Positions 51,793 through 60,662 are shown, counted from the stretch's first letter. The stretch: 64,000 nt of DNA from JAXMAZ01 sp046350115 (GCA_046350115.1 JAXMAZ010000032.1:1-64000), one strand, 5' to 3'. The notes: generated by a model from the letters alone, not told the origin. Numbers and translations: made by a program.

Positions 51793-52213
51793 CCTAACCC
51801 CCCGTCCCCCTTCCCTAAGAGGGAAGGGGGAGCAAGCGGGCTGAGCGTCACGGCGGTGGGTCCGGGTTTGGATGGGGCGATGGCGTCGAAACCTAACCCC
51901 CCGGCCCCCTTCCCTCTTAGGGAAGGGGGAGCAAGTGGGGCGCGAGTTCGGACCGTGGCATCGGTCGCGGACGGGACGGGGTATCAAAACCTACCCCCGG
52001 CCCCTTCCCTAAGAGGGAAGGGGGAGCAAGTGGGGCACTCACACCGCCCGATAGCCCAGCCCCATGCCCGGACGAGTACGCCGCTCGCTCCCCCTTCCCT
52101 CTTAGGGAAGGGGGCCGGGGGTTAGGTTGCGGAACCCGCACCCGTCCGTGATTGGAACCAGTACCCGGACCTGCTTGCCCCTTGCTCCCCCTTCCCTCTT
52201 AGGGAAGGGGGCC
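51790..52213. repeat. Array of five family C units between glycosyltransferase and asnB
   Basis: Five copies of CCCTTCCCTAAGAGGGAAGG or its inverse centre at about 51817, 51911, 52011, 52101 and 52200, each within a longer AACCTAACCCCCCGG...GGAGCAAG unit and alternating in orientation. The 438 bp gap holds no ORF and nothing else recognisable; this region would serve as the glycosyltransferase leader. The left end supplies its TTG start codon. Confidence 0.88.
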
Positions 52214-52230
52214 AGGGGTAGTTGCCCCCC

Positions 52231-54159
52231 TCACGGCTGCAGCCCGTGCCGGGTCAGGTAGTCGTGCAGCACCAGGAACGCCATCGGCTGGGCGGCCGTC
52301 ACCCGGCGGTCGCCGGCCGCGAACCGGTCCCACACCGCCGCCACCCCGGACGGGTCGAACCCCAGTCCGGCCCACACGTCCCGGTCGCCGACCGCCGCCG
52401 CCACCCTGGCCCGCAGCGGCCCGGCCAGCCACGCCGGCCACGGGAACGAGAACCCCTTCTTCGGCAGCCGCCGGATGACCTCGGGCAGCCGCGGGCCGAC
52501 CGCGTCGATGAGCAGCGGCTTGGGCCGCGGGTCCGGCCGCTTCCACCGGCCCGGCAGCCGGACCACCTGCTCCACCAGCTTGTGGTCCAGCAGCGGCACC
52601 CGCAGCTCGATCCCGCTGGCCATGCTGAACACGTCCGAGTCCCGCAGCAGCATGTCCCCCATGTACCCAGTCAGCTCCAGCCGGGACACCCGGGTGACCG
52701 GGTCCGGGTCGGCGGTGGCGGCCCCCAGTTCGGCCAGGGTGTCGGCCGGCAGCCCGGTGTACGGATCGGTCCCGGCCGGCGGCGGGTGCAGCGCCCGCCG
52801 CTCGGCCGGCAGGAACAGCTCCCGCCGGAGCAGGTAGTAATGGACCAAATCGGCCGGCCGGTCGATCAGCTCGGCCGCCTTGGTCGTGGCCCGCCGGCCG
52901 ACGGCCCGCAGCCCGGCGGCGACGGCGTGGCGGAGCGGCCCGAGCAACCGGCCGGCCGTCTGCCACCGGCCGGCCCGCGGCACGTCCCGGAAGCTCGGGT
53001 AGCCGCCGAACAGCTCGTCCCCGCCCAGCCCGGAGAGGGCCACGGTCAGCCCCGCCTGCCGGGCCGCCCGGGAGACGATGAACGTGTTGAACCCGTCCAC
53101 CGACGGCTGGTCGACCGCCGCCAGCGCGGCCGGGATGTCGGCCAGCATCTGCTCGCCGGTCAGCGGGACGGCGGTGTGGTCGGTGCCCAGCGCCCGGGCG
53201 ACGGCAGCCGCCGTGTCCGTCTCGTCGAACGCCGCCTCGTTGAACCCGACGCTCAGGGTGCGGACCTTGGTGCCGGACACCTCCGTGGCGACGGCGGCCA
53301 GCGCCCCGGAGTCGATCCCGCCGGACAGGAACAGTCCGAGCGGCACGTCGCTGATGAGCCGCAGCTTCACCGCCTCGCGGAGGGTCTGCCCGAGCGCCGC
53401 GACCGCCGCCGGGCGGTCGGCGGCCGGTTCGGCCGGCGGGGCCGCGTCCGCCGCCAGGGACCAGTACCGCGTCCGCCGCACCTCCCGACCGCTCCAGTCC
53501 ACGATCAACGACGTGCCCGGGGCGAGCAGCTCGACCCCCTCGACGATGGCCCGCCGGCCGGGGACCGCCCCCTGAGCCAGGAACCCCTCGACGGCCGCCG
53601 CCGACACCTTCGGCGGGACCAGCTCCGGGCCGGCGGCCAGCAGGGTCCGCACCTCGGAGGCGAACAACAGGCCGCCGGACGCCGGGCGGAACAGGTAGAG
53701 CGGCTTGACGCCGAGCCGGTCCCGGCAGAGCCAGGCGGTGCCGCGGGCCGGGTCGAGCAAACACCAGGCAAACATCCCGCGGAACCGCTCGACGCAGCCG
53801 TCCCCCCACGCCCGGTAGGCGTGCAGGATGACCTCGGTGTCGCTGCGGGTGCGGCACGGCCAGCCGGCGGCGGCCAGCGGGGCGTGTAAGTCCTGGTAGT
53901 TGAAGACCTCGCCGTTGAACCCGATCCAGTTCGGCGGGCCGTCCGGCGGGTGGTCCCGCATCGGCTGGCAGCCGGCCGGGGACAGGTCGAGGATGGCCAG
54001 CCGGGTGTGGACGAGGACGGCCGGCGGGCCGGTCGGGCCGGCGACCGTCTGAGCGCCGTCGGCGTCGGGGCCGCGGTGGGCCAGGGCGCGGCGCATCCGC
54101 GGGGCGGCGTCGGCGGCCCGGTCCGGGTCAACTCCGATCAGCCCGGCGATCCCGCACAT
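52231..54159 (-). CDS. asnB: Asparagine synthase (glutamine-hydrolysing)
   Basis: 642 residues. Catalytic N-terminal Cys2 (MCGIAGLIG) of the glutaminase domain, RGPDADG near 30 and GFNGEVFNY typical of class II glutamine amidotransferases; the synthetase half has LFLSGGIDSGA (PP-loop), LSGLGGDELFGGYPSF and RVPLLDHKLVE. Family members in polysaccharide loci may amidate a sugar or lipid precursor instead of aspartate. It lies between two GT4 genes with the NusG-like gene upstream in a minus-strand cluster. Confidence 0.92.
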   Translation of the reverse strand: MCGIAGLIGVDPDRAADAAPRMRRALAHRGPDADGAQTVAGPTGPPAVLVHTRLAILDLSPAGCQPMRDHPPDGPPNWIGFNGEVFNYQDLHAPLAAAGWPCRTRSDTEVILHAYRAWGDGCVERFRGMFAWCLLDPARGTAWLCRDRLGVKPLYLFRPASGGLLFASEVRTLLAAGPELVPPKVSAAAVEGFLAQGAVPGRRAIVEGVELLAPGTSLIVDWSGREVRRTRYWSLAADAAPPAEPAADRPAAVAALGQTLREAVKLRLISDVPLGLFLSGGIDSGALAAVATEVSGTKVRTLSVGFNEAAFDETDTAAAVARALGTDHTAVPLTGEQMLADIPAALAAVDQPSVDGFNTFIVSRAARQAGLTVALSGLGGDELFGGYPSFRDVPRAGRWQTAGRLLGPLRHAVAAGLRAVGRRATTKAAELIDRPADLVHYYLLRRELFLPAERRALHPPPAGTDPYTGLPADTLAELGAATADPDPVTRVSRLELTGYMGDMLLRDSDVFSMASGIELRVPLLDHKLVEQVVRLPGRWKRPDPRPKPLLIDAVGPRLPEVIRRLPKKGFSFPWPAWLAGPLRARVAAAVGDRDVWAGLGFDPSGVAAVWDRFAAGDRRVTAAQPMAFLVLHDYLTRHGLQP

Positions 54160-54180
54160 GCGATTGGCATCCTCCGCTGG

Positions 54181-54203
54181 GGGCGACCTCGACCCGCCCT
54201 ACG
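54181..54203. repeat. Half of a family B repeat at glycosyltransferase stop
   Basis: Only the right end remains, GGCGACCTCGACCCGCCCTAC. It supplies the TAG stop (54199-54201) of the minus-strand glycosyltransferase. It appears to be a truncated copy of the same repeat found at 32629 and 10086. Confidence 0.65.
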
Positions 54204-55263
54204 CCAGCAGCCGGCGGTATACCGCGGCGATCGCCTCGGCGTGCGCCGCCCACGTGAACCGCCCGGCCCAGGCCAGCCGGTCGGACCGGGGCGGGGCGTG
54301 GCCGGCGAGCACCCGCTGGACGGCGGCCGACCACCCTGGCACGTCGCCGACCAGGGCGTACACGGCCGCCGGTCCGCCCGCCTCTCGCAAGGCCGGCAGG
54401 TCGCTGGCGATCACCGCCGCCCCGCACGCCAGGGCTTCGATCACCGGCAGCCCGAATCCTTCGGCAGAACTCGGGACCAACACCGCCCCGGCGTGCCGGT
54501 AAACGGCCGCTACTTCGGTTCGGGTGAGCGAGTCCAGATGGACGATCCGGTCGCAAATCCCGTGCCGACTGATCGTTGCGCGCTGGCTCGGCGTCCACTG
54601 GCCGCCCACCTTCACCAGCCACAAGTCCGGGTTCGCGGCGAGCAGGTCCAGGAGCACGTCCACCCGCTTCCGCGGGATGCAGCTGCCGACGTGGGCCACC
54701 CACGGCCGACTACCCAGTTTAAGCAGCCAGTCCGGTGGGTCGATGGGGGCGGCGGAAAATTCCGGTGCCACCCCAAGCGGGGCGTGGACCAACCGGGCCG
54801 GATCGACCAGCCCGGTCCGCCGCAACTCGTCGCCGGTGGCGGCCGAGTTGTGGAACACCACCGCCGCCGCTTGCAACCCTGTCAGCACCCGCCGGGCGAG
54901 TCGCCGGAACCACCACGGCCGGGGGTCGGCGGCCGGGTCGAGCAGGCACCGGAACAGGTCCAGGTCGTGGCAGTACACCCCGGCCCGGCCGGCGGGCAGG
55001 GAGTGGACGAGGTGAGCGTAGCTGTGATCGACGATGTGAAACAGGTCGAATCGGTCGGCGGCCCGGCGGATGTGGGCCGGGTAGCGGACGTAGCGATTGT
55101 AGGCCCGGGTGAGGGTCGGGCCGAGCGGCAGCCGGCGGTACGGCGGGCACAGGTTCGCGGCGGCGAGATCCGGCGGCAGGTGGGCGAGGAGCATCTCCGC
55201 GCACAGGTCCATGCTCGGCCAGCCCTCGGCGGGGAAGTCGGGCAGGACGGCGAGGCGGGGCAT
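54199..55263 (-). CDS. Glycosyltransferase family 4 (GT-B)
   Basis: 354 residues. The C-terminal motif SSAEGFGLPVIEALACG (E-x7-E) and VAHVGSCIPRKRVDVLLDLL are characteristic of GT4. The acceptor half has HIVDHSYAHLVHSLPAGRAGVYCHDLDLFRCLLDP, with His residues typical of the family. The first 20 residues lack a membrane anchor. ATG 55263 lies 19 bp downstream of the NusG-like stop, so it is probably cotranscribed with it. Sugar specificity unknown. Confidence 0.9.
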   Translation of the reverse strand: MPRLAVLPDFPAEGWPSMDLCAEMLLAHLPPDLAAANLCPPYRRLPLGPTLTRAYNRYVRYPAHIRRAADRFDLFHIVDHSYAHLVHSLPAGRAGVYCHDLDLFRCLLDPAADPRPWWFRRLARRVLTGLQAAAVVFHNSAATGDELRRTGLVDPARLVHAPLGVAPEFSAAPIDPPDWLLKLGSRPWVAHVGSCIPRKRVDVLLDLLAANPDLWLVKVGGQWTPSQRATISRHGICDRIVHLDSLTRTEVAAVYRHAGAVLVPSSAEGFGLPVIEALACGAAVIASDLPALREAGGPAAVYALVGDVPGWSAAVQRVLAGHAPPRSDRLAWAGRFTWAAHAEAIAAVYRRLLA

Positions 55264-55282
55264 GAGGGGTTAACCCAACCGG

Positions 55283-55837
55283 TTAGCGGCTCTTCTCCAC
55301 CAGCCGCTCGTCCACCTCGACTTCGAGCCGGGCGCCGAGGAACGAGACGGCCAGCACCACCTGCCACTTGTTCGGCCGCACCCGAACGATCGTCCCCTGA
55401 TACCCGGTGAGCGGCCCGCCGACGATCCGCACCACGTCCCCGATCGCGCCGACCAGTCGCTCCTGCACCAACTCCCGGTCGGTCAGCAGCTCCGCCACGG
55501 CCGCCAGTTCGGCCTTCAGCCCCGCCGGGTCCGGCGGCCGTAACACCTGGGCCACCTTCGCCTTGACGCCGGGGGTGATCGCCTTGTTGCCGAGGAAGTC
55601 CGGCTCCGAGCAGAACACGTACCCGCCGAACACCGGCACCTGGACCGCCCGCCGCTTGTCCTTGTAGGTGGTCAGCCGGGTCATCAGCGGCAGGTAGACC
55701 GGCACCCCGAGGGCGGCCAACTGGTCGGCCAGCTTCTTCTCCCACCGGGCGGCGGTGCGGAGGGCGGCCCAGCGGTCGACCGCGACCGGGAAGTGTTGCG
55801 GATCCACGTCACGTGTGTCCAGCGGGGCCGGCGTCAC
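55283..55837 (-). CDS. Specialised NusG-family transcription elongation factor (RfaH/UpxY type)
   Basis: 184 residues from GTG 55837. The NusG N-terminal domain is seen in DRWAALRTAARWEKKLADQLAALGVPVYLPLMTRL, and the KOW domain in IGDVVRIVGGPLTGYQGTIVRV and FLGARLEVEVDERL. Such paralogues prevent premature termination in one long operon, commonly a capsule or lipopolysaccharide cluster, which fits the genes around it. An alternative GTG start is 55873. Upstream of GTG 55837 there is no Shine-Dalgarno sequence, but TATAGT lies 7-12 bp before it, as for a leaderless transcript. Confidence 0.85.
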   Translation of the reverse strand: MTPAPLDTRDVDPQHFPVAVDRWAALRTAARWEKKLADQLAALGVPVYLPLMTRLTTYKDKRRAVQVPVFGGYVFCSEPDFLGNKAITPGVKAKVAQVLRPPDPAGLKAELAAVAELLTDRELVQERLVGAIGDVVRIVGGPLTGYQGTIVRVRPNKWQVVLAVSFLGARLEVEVDERLVEKSR

Positions 55838-56104
55838 GCCCTCACTATACCACGGCCGGCGCCGGTCAGGCACGGGGTGCCGAACGGACCGTTAGACTGG
55901 GGGGCGAAGGCAAGTTTTGCGCCCCGGTCGGCGCGGACAACCGGCCGCCCAGATTCTAAAATCGCCCTACGTTCCCACGGGGCACGGTCGCCCACCCGGA
56001 CGGGACGCTCGAACTTGTGTGGCCGGAGCGGGCACCCCCGCCGGCCGACACGAGGCTCGCGGAGCGTTTCCCGCCCGCCATCTCCAGCCCGCAGGCCGCC
56101 ACCC

Positions 56105-57187
56105 TTGATCTCCGACCTCCACGCCCGCCTGACCGCCGCCCTGCGGGACAAGGTGGTGCTCGTCACCGGCGGGGCCGGGACGATCGGCTCGGCCATCGCC
56201 CACCGGCTGATCCGGTTCGGGTGCAAGTCGATCCGGCTGATCGACCACAACGAGGAGAAGACGTTCTACCTCGACCTGGCGTTCCGCAAGCACCCGCACG
56301 TCCGGACGCTGCTCGGCGACATCCGCGACCGCAGCCGGATGGTCCGGGCCATGCAGGGGGTGGACTACGTCATCCACGCGGCCGCCCTGAAACACGTCGA
56401 ACTCGGCGAGTACAACCCGTTCGAGGTGGTGAACACCAACCTGTCTGCCCTGCAGTCGCTGATCGAGATTTGCCTCGACGCGGACGTGGGGCGGGTGGTG
56501 TTCACGTCGTCCGACAAGGCGGTCAACCCGACCAACGTGATGGGCGGGTCGAAGTTCATCGGCGAGCGGCTGGTGATCGCGGCCAACGGGTACCGGGGGC
56601 CGCACAAGACCCGGTTCTGCTGCACCCGGTTCGGCAACGTCCTCGGCTCCGCGGGGAGCGTGCTGCCGGTGTTCGCCCGGCAGATCGCGGCCGGCGGCCC
56701 GGTCACGGTCACGGAGCCGGAGATGACCCGGTTCTTCATGACCCTGGACGAGTCGGTAGAGCTGGTGTTGGCCGCCCTGGTCAGCACCCACGGCGGCGAG
56801 ATTTACGTGCCGAAGATGCACGCCATGCGGCTGATCGACCTGGCGGAAGCGATGGTCGAGCTGTACGGCGGCGGGAAGAAGATCCCGATCCAGCACGTCG
56901 GGCTGCGGCCGGGGGAGAAGTTCTACGAGGAGCTGATTACGGACCACGAGCTGGGCCGCTGCCTGGAGACGGACAAGCTGCTGATCGTCACCCCGTACCT
57001 TCGGGACATCGGGATGGCGGACGACGGCAAGGTCTACACCCCCGGCCCGGCCGACTACCCGGACCGGCCGGCCAAGGCGACCCGGCTGTTCTCCTCGCAG
57101 ACGGCCACCCCGCTCGACCGGGCCGGGGTGAAGTCGCTGTTGGAAGAGGGCCGGCAAGCGGTCGAGCGGGTCGGGGGGACACTGTGA
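56105..57187 (+). CDS. NAD-dependent sugar-nucleotide 4,6-dehydratase (PseB/FnlA/CapD family)
   Basis: 360 residues. Rossmann motif VVLVTGGAGTIGSAIAHRL at the start, AAALKHVELGEYNP (active-site region), TSSDKAVNPTNVMGGSKFIGE near 140 with Asp-Lys and Met-x3-Lys in place of Tyr-x3-Lys, as in CapD/FlaA1-type dehydratases, and GLRPGEKFYEELI near the end. These enzymes make 4-keto-6-deoxy UDP-sugars for pseudaminic, legionaminic or related sugars. The start is uncertain: TTG 56105 gives the best fit, and no ATG is in frame above it. Diverges from the NusG-like gene. Confidence 0.85.
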   Translation: MISDLHARLTAALRDKVVLVTGGAGTIGSAIAHRLIRFGCKSIRLIDHNEEKTFYLDLAFRKHPHVRTLLGDIRDRSRMVRAMQGVDYVIHAAALKHVELGEYNPFEVVNTNLSALQSLIEICLDADVGRVVFTSSDKAVNPTNVMGGSKFIGERLVIAANGYRGPHKTRFCCTRFGNVLGSAGSVLPVFARQIAAGGPVTVTEPEMTRFFMTLDESVELVLAALVSTHGGEIYVPKMHAMRLIDLAEAMVELYGGGKKIPIQHVGLRPGEKFYEELITDHELGRCLETDKLLIVTPYLRDIGMADDGKVYTPGPADYPDRPAKATRLFSSQTATPLDRAGVKSLLEEGRQAVERVGGTL

Positions 57188-57533
57188 GTTCTTCTCCCCT
57201 CTCCGGCCTCGGGGAGGGGGCCGGGGGAGGGGTCGAGCCTCCGACCTGTTCCCGCGACTTCGACCGTCCGTGCCTGGGGCGTGGGTCTGACCCCTCCCCC
57301 GGCCCCCTCCCCGAAGCGGAGAGGGGGAGCAAGGGGGGCACTCGTCCGGGCGATGAACAGAGGCTTTTGCCGGAATCTGCATCCCGCTTGCTCCCCCTCC
57401 CTGTTTCGGGAGGGGGTTGGGGGTGGGGTCACGCCCTCCGCCCGCCGCCAGAGCCAACGAAGTCGCGGGGACGGGTGGCGGGTCCGACCCCACCCCCAAC
57501 CCCCTCCCCGAAACAGGGAGGGGGAGGAAATCC
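57188..57533. repeat. Block of family D repeat units between two sugar-nucleotide genes
   Basis: Several hairpin units of CTCCCCTCTCCGGCCTCGGGG, CTCCCCGAAGCGGAGAGGGG, CTCCCTGTTTCGGGAGGG type alternate in orientation, with longer arms (AGGGGTCGAGCC / GGGTCTGACCCCTCC; GGGGGTGGGGTCACGCCC / GGTCCGACCCCACCCCC). No ORF. It falls inside the plus-strand cluster and could interrupt its mRNA by a strong structure. Confidence 0.85.
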
Positions 57534-57555
57534 AAGACATTCGAGACACGCCACA

Positions 57556-58596
57556 GTGAACTACCTGGTGACGGGCGGGGCCGGGTTCATCGGCCGGTGG
57601 GTGGTCAAGCTGCTCCTGGCCGACCCGGCCAACCGCGTCCTGGCCCTGGACGACTACAGCAACTCCCGGCCGGAGAACCTGGCCGAGTTCGCCGGCAACA
57701 AGCAACTGCGTGTCGTGCAGGGGAACGTGGCCGACGGCCCGACCCTGGACCGGGTGTGGGCGGACGCCGGGCCGTTCGACGTGGTGCTGCACCTGGCCGC
57801 GCAAATCCGCGTGCAGGACTCCATCGACGACCCGATGCCGACGTTCCACAGCGACGTGGCCGGCACGATGGAGGTGCTGGAGCGGTGCCGCCGCCAGTTC
57901 TACGCCGCCAACGGGATCGAGTGGGGGAAGCCGTTCCACCTGACCGCGGTCGAAGGGAAGCTCAAAGCCCGGGCGCCGCGGATGGTGTTCATGAGCACCT
58001 GCATGGTGTACAGCCGGGCGAACGACCGCGGCATCGACGAGCTGCACCCGACCAAGCCGGTGTCCCCCTACGGGGCGGCGAAGATCGCGGCCGAGAACCT
58101 GGTGCTGTCGTACTACCACGCCTACGGCATGCCGACCAAGGTGATCCGCCCGTTCAACACCTACGGCCCGTTCCAGAAGCGGAACATGGAAGGCGGGGTC
58201 GTCGCCATCTTCATCGCCCGCGACCTGGCCGGTCAGGAGCTACTGGTCAAGGGCGACGGCACCCAGACCCGCGACCTGCTGTACGTGGAAGACTGTGCTC
58301 GGTTCGTGGTCAAGGCGGGTCAAACGGACGCCGGCGACGGGACGGTGGTGAACGCCGGGCTGGGCAAAGACATCGCGGTGAAGGACCTGGCGAAGCTGGT
58401 CGCCGACCCGGCCCACGGCGGCCACGGGGTCGGCGTCCGGCACGTCGAGCACGACCACCCGCAGGCCGAGATTCCGAAGCTCCTCTGCGACAACGCGACG
58501 GCCGCCCGGGTGTACGGGTGGCGGCCGGAGGTGTCGCTGGAGGAGGGCATCCACCGCACCCGCGAGTGGATCGCCGCCAACCCGGGGGCGCTGTAA
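57556..58596 (+). CDS. NAD-dependent epimerase/dehydratase (extended SDR)
   Basis: 346 residues from GTG 57556, which gives the SDR start VNYLVTGGAGFIGRWV. The catalytic triad is Ser in MSTCMVYS, then Tyr-x3-Lys in SPYGAAKIAAEN (near 175), and VIRPFNTYGPFQK and DLLYVEDCARFV are typical of GDP/dTDP-hexose 4,6-dehydratases and epimerases. The exact substrate cannot be told. It sits between the PseB-like gene and PseC. A weak AGGAGG-like site in the repeat block lies about 25 bp upstream; translation initiation is unclear. Confidence 0.88.
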   Translation: MNYLVTGGAGFIGRWVVKLLLADPANRVLALDDYSNSRPENLAEFAGNKQLRVVQGNVADGPTLDRVWADAGPFDVVLHLAAQIRVQDSIDDPMPTFHSDVAGTMEVLERCRRQFYAANGIEWGKPFHLTAVEGKLKARAPRMVFMSTCMVYSRANDRGIDELHPTKPVSPYGAAKIAAENLVLSYYHAYGMPTKVIRPFNTYGPFQKRNMEGGVVAIFIARDLAGQELLVKGDGTQTRDLLYVEDCARFVVKAGQTDAGDGTVVNAGLGKDIAVKDLAKLVADPAHGGHGVGVRHVEHDHPQAEIPKLLCDNATAARVYGWRPEVSLEEGIHRTREWIAANPGAL

Positions 58597-58607
58597 CCCC
58601 GCTGGCC

Positions 58608-58701
58608 GTAGGGCGGTGCCGACGCTTTGGGAGGCCCGCCGCAAACGGCAACGACTCCCCGCCCAAAGCCGGCGGGCCTCGAAGACTCGGCACCGCCCTA
58701 C
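58608..58701. repeat. Inverted repeat, family B, ending 7 bp before pseC
   Basis: GTAGGGCGGTGCCGACGCTT to the inverse complement ending CGGCACCGCCCTAC. It begins 11 bp after the stop of the epimerase gene, and its right end is 7 bp before the pseC ATG, leaving no space for a ribosome site other than repeat sequence. Confidence 0.9.
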
Positions 58702-58708
58702 AAATACC

Positions 58709-59917
58709 ATGACCCCTCTCCCCTACGGCCGCCAGTGGATCGACGACGACGACATCGCCGCCGTCGTCGCGTGTCTGAAGGGCGACTGGCTCACCCAGGG
58801 GCCGGCCGTCGAGGCGTTCGAGAAAGCGTTAGCCGCAGAGACCGGGGCGAAGCACGCCGTCGCCGTCGGCAGCGGGACGGCCGCCCTGCACTTGGCGGCC
58901 CTGGTCGCTGGCGTCGGACCGGGGGATTCGGGCGTCACGTCGGCGATCACCTTCACGGCGAGCGCCAACTGCGTTGCCTACTGCGGCGGCCGGCCGGCGT
59001 TCGCGGACGTGGACCCCGACACCGCCCTCCTCGACCTGAACTCGCTCGACGACCGGGTGAAGCACCTGACCGCCGCCGGCACCCCGCCGAAAGTGATCGT
59101 GCCGGTCGATCTCGCCGGCCAGCCGGCCGACCTGCCGGCGGTCCGGGCCATCGCCGACCGGTGCGGGGCGAAAGTGATCTCGGACGCCGCCCACTCGCTC
59201 GGCGGCAGCTACCGGCACGCCGGCCGGACCATCAAGGCCGGGGCGTGCGAGCATTCGGACCTGGCGATTCTCAGCTTCCACCCGGTGAAGCACATCACCA
59301 CGGCCGAGGGCGGCGCCCTCCTGACCAACGACGACAGTCTTGCCGCCCAGGCCCGCGACCTGCGGACGCACGGCATCCACCGCGACCCCGCCCGGCTCAC
59401 CCGCCCGGACGAGGGGCCGTGGTACTACGAGCAGTCGGCCCTCGGCTACCACTATCGCATCAGCGACCTGCAGTGCGCCCTCGGGCTGTCGCAACTGAAG
59501 AAGCTCGGCCGGTTCGTCGAGCGGCGGAACGAGATCGCCCGGCGGTACGACGCCGCGTTTGCGAAGCCGCCGTTCGCCGGCCGGCTCGCCCCGCTGCGGC
59601 AACTGCCGACGACGGCGACGAACGCCTACCACCTGTATGTCGTGTCGCTGACCCGCCGGCCGGGCGAGTCGGTGGAGCAGTTGGCGGCCCGGCGGAAGGC
59701 TCTGTACCTGGCCCTGCGGGAGCGGAAGATTTTCACCCAGGTGCATTACATCCCGGTGCCGATGCAGCCGTACTACGGCGGCCGGGCCGACGAGTACCCC
59801 GGGGCGATGGCGTACTACGCCGGGTGCCTGAGCCTGCCGCTGTTCCCGAAGATGGCCGACGCCGACGCCGACCGGGTGATCGCCGCTCTAGGTGAGCTCG
59901 CTGGTACCGGCCGGTGA
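58709..59917 (+). CDS. pseC: PLP-dependent sugar aminotransferase, PseC-like (DegT/DnrJ/EryC1)
   Basis: 402 residues. MTPLPYGRQWIDDDDIAAVVACLKGDWLTQGPAVEAFE matches the PseC start; SGTAALHLAA is the phosphate loop, DAAHSLGGSY the cofactor Asp, and SFHPVKHITTAEGGALL holds the PLP-binding Lys (K in VKHITT). Makes UDP-4-amino-4,6-dideoxy sugar from the 4-keto-6-deoxy dehydratase product. ATG 58709, preceded by a repeat with no Shine-Dalgarno. Overlaps the next gene by 4 bp (GTGA). Confidence 0.9.
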   Translation: MTPLPYGRQWIDDDDIAAVVACLKGDWLTQGPAVEAFEKALAAETGAKHAVAVGSGTAALHLAALVAGVGPGDSGVTSAITFTASANCVAYCGGRPAFADVDPDTALLDLNSLDDRVKHLTAAGTPPKVIVPVDLAGQPADLPAVRAIADRCGAKVISDAAHSLGGSYRHAGRTIKAGACEHSDLAILSFHPVKHITTAEGGALLTNDDSLAAQARDLRTHGIHRDPARLTRPDEGPWYYEQSALGYHYRISDLQCALGLSQLKKLGRFVERRNEIARRYDAAFAKPPFAGRLAPLRQLPTTATNAYHLYVVSLTRRPGESVEQLAARRKALYLALRERKIFTQVHYIPVPMQPYYGGRADEYPGAMAYYAGCLSLPLFPKMADADADRVIAALGELAGTGR

Positions 59918-60645
59918 AGGTTGTGGCCATCGTCCAGGCCCGGATGGGCAGCTCCCGGCTGCCGGGCAAGGTGCTGCTCGACCTGGCCGGCGAGCCGATG
60001 CTGGCCCGGGTGGTCGTTCGGCTCTGCCGGGCGAAGACAGTCGATGCGGTGGTCGTGGCCACCACGGTCGAGCCGGCCGACCAGGCGGTCGCGGACCTGT
60101 GCGCCGCCCGCTGCTGGCCGCACACCCGGGGGAGCGAGGCTGACGTGCTCGACCGCTACCACGCGGCTGCGATCGAGCACCGGGCCGACGTGGTGGTTCG
60201 GGTGACGGCCGACTGCCCGATGATCGACCCGGCGGTGGTGGACCAGGTGGTTCGGGCGCTGCTCGACCGGCTGCCGGCCATCGACTACGCGTCGAATGTC
60301 GTCCCAACCCGGTCGTTCCCTCACGGCCTGGACGTGGAGGCGTTCACCGCCGCCGCCCTGGACCGGGCCTGGCGGGAGGACGCCAACCCGGCCTGGCGGG
60401 AGCACGTCACCCCGTACCTGTACCGCCGGCCGGACCTGTTCCGCGCCCACTGCGTCGTCCACCCGGTCGATCACGGGGCGGTCCGGTGGACGGTCGACAC
60501 GCCCGCCGACTTCGCCCGGGCCGAGGCGATCTACAAGCACTTCGGCCACGACCGGTTCACCTGGGCCGAGGCGCTGGCCGCCGACCAGGCCCACCCGGAA
60601 TGGGCCATCATCAACCGCGATGTTCGTCAGCGGACAGTCGACTAA
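59914..60645 (+). CDS. Cytidylyltransferase, SpsF family
   Basis: 243 residues from GTG 59914. VAIVQARMGSSRLPGKVLLDLAGEPML is the nucleotide-binding start of the SpsF/NeuA-like family, and DCPMIDP and VRWTVDTPADF are its metal and base sites. In nonulosonic acid loci the equivalent enzyme (PseF-like) links the acid to CMP; SpsF-type enzymes may activate a different sugar. Overlaps pseC by 4 bp and is followed 17 bp later by the amidotransferase gene. Confidence 0.85.
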   Translation: MKVVAIVQARMGSSRLPGKVLLDLAGEPMLARVVVRLCRAKTVDAVVVATTVEPADQAVADLCAARCWPHTRGSEADVLDRYHAAAIEHRADVVVRVTADCPMIDPAVVDQVVRALLDRLPAIDYASNVVPTRSFPHGLDVEAFTAAALDRAWREDANPAWREHVTPYLYRRPDLFRAHCVVHPVDHGAVRWTVDTPADFARAEAIYKHFGHDRFTWAEALAADQAHPEWAIINRDVRQRTVD

Positions 60646-60662
60646 CCCCCAACAGGCCACCC

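Noticed and set aside
51790..52213. CRISPR array
   Set aside because: Regularly spaced repeats are present, but each is itself a hairpin, orientation alternates, spacing is variable and there are no cas genes.
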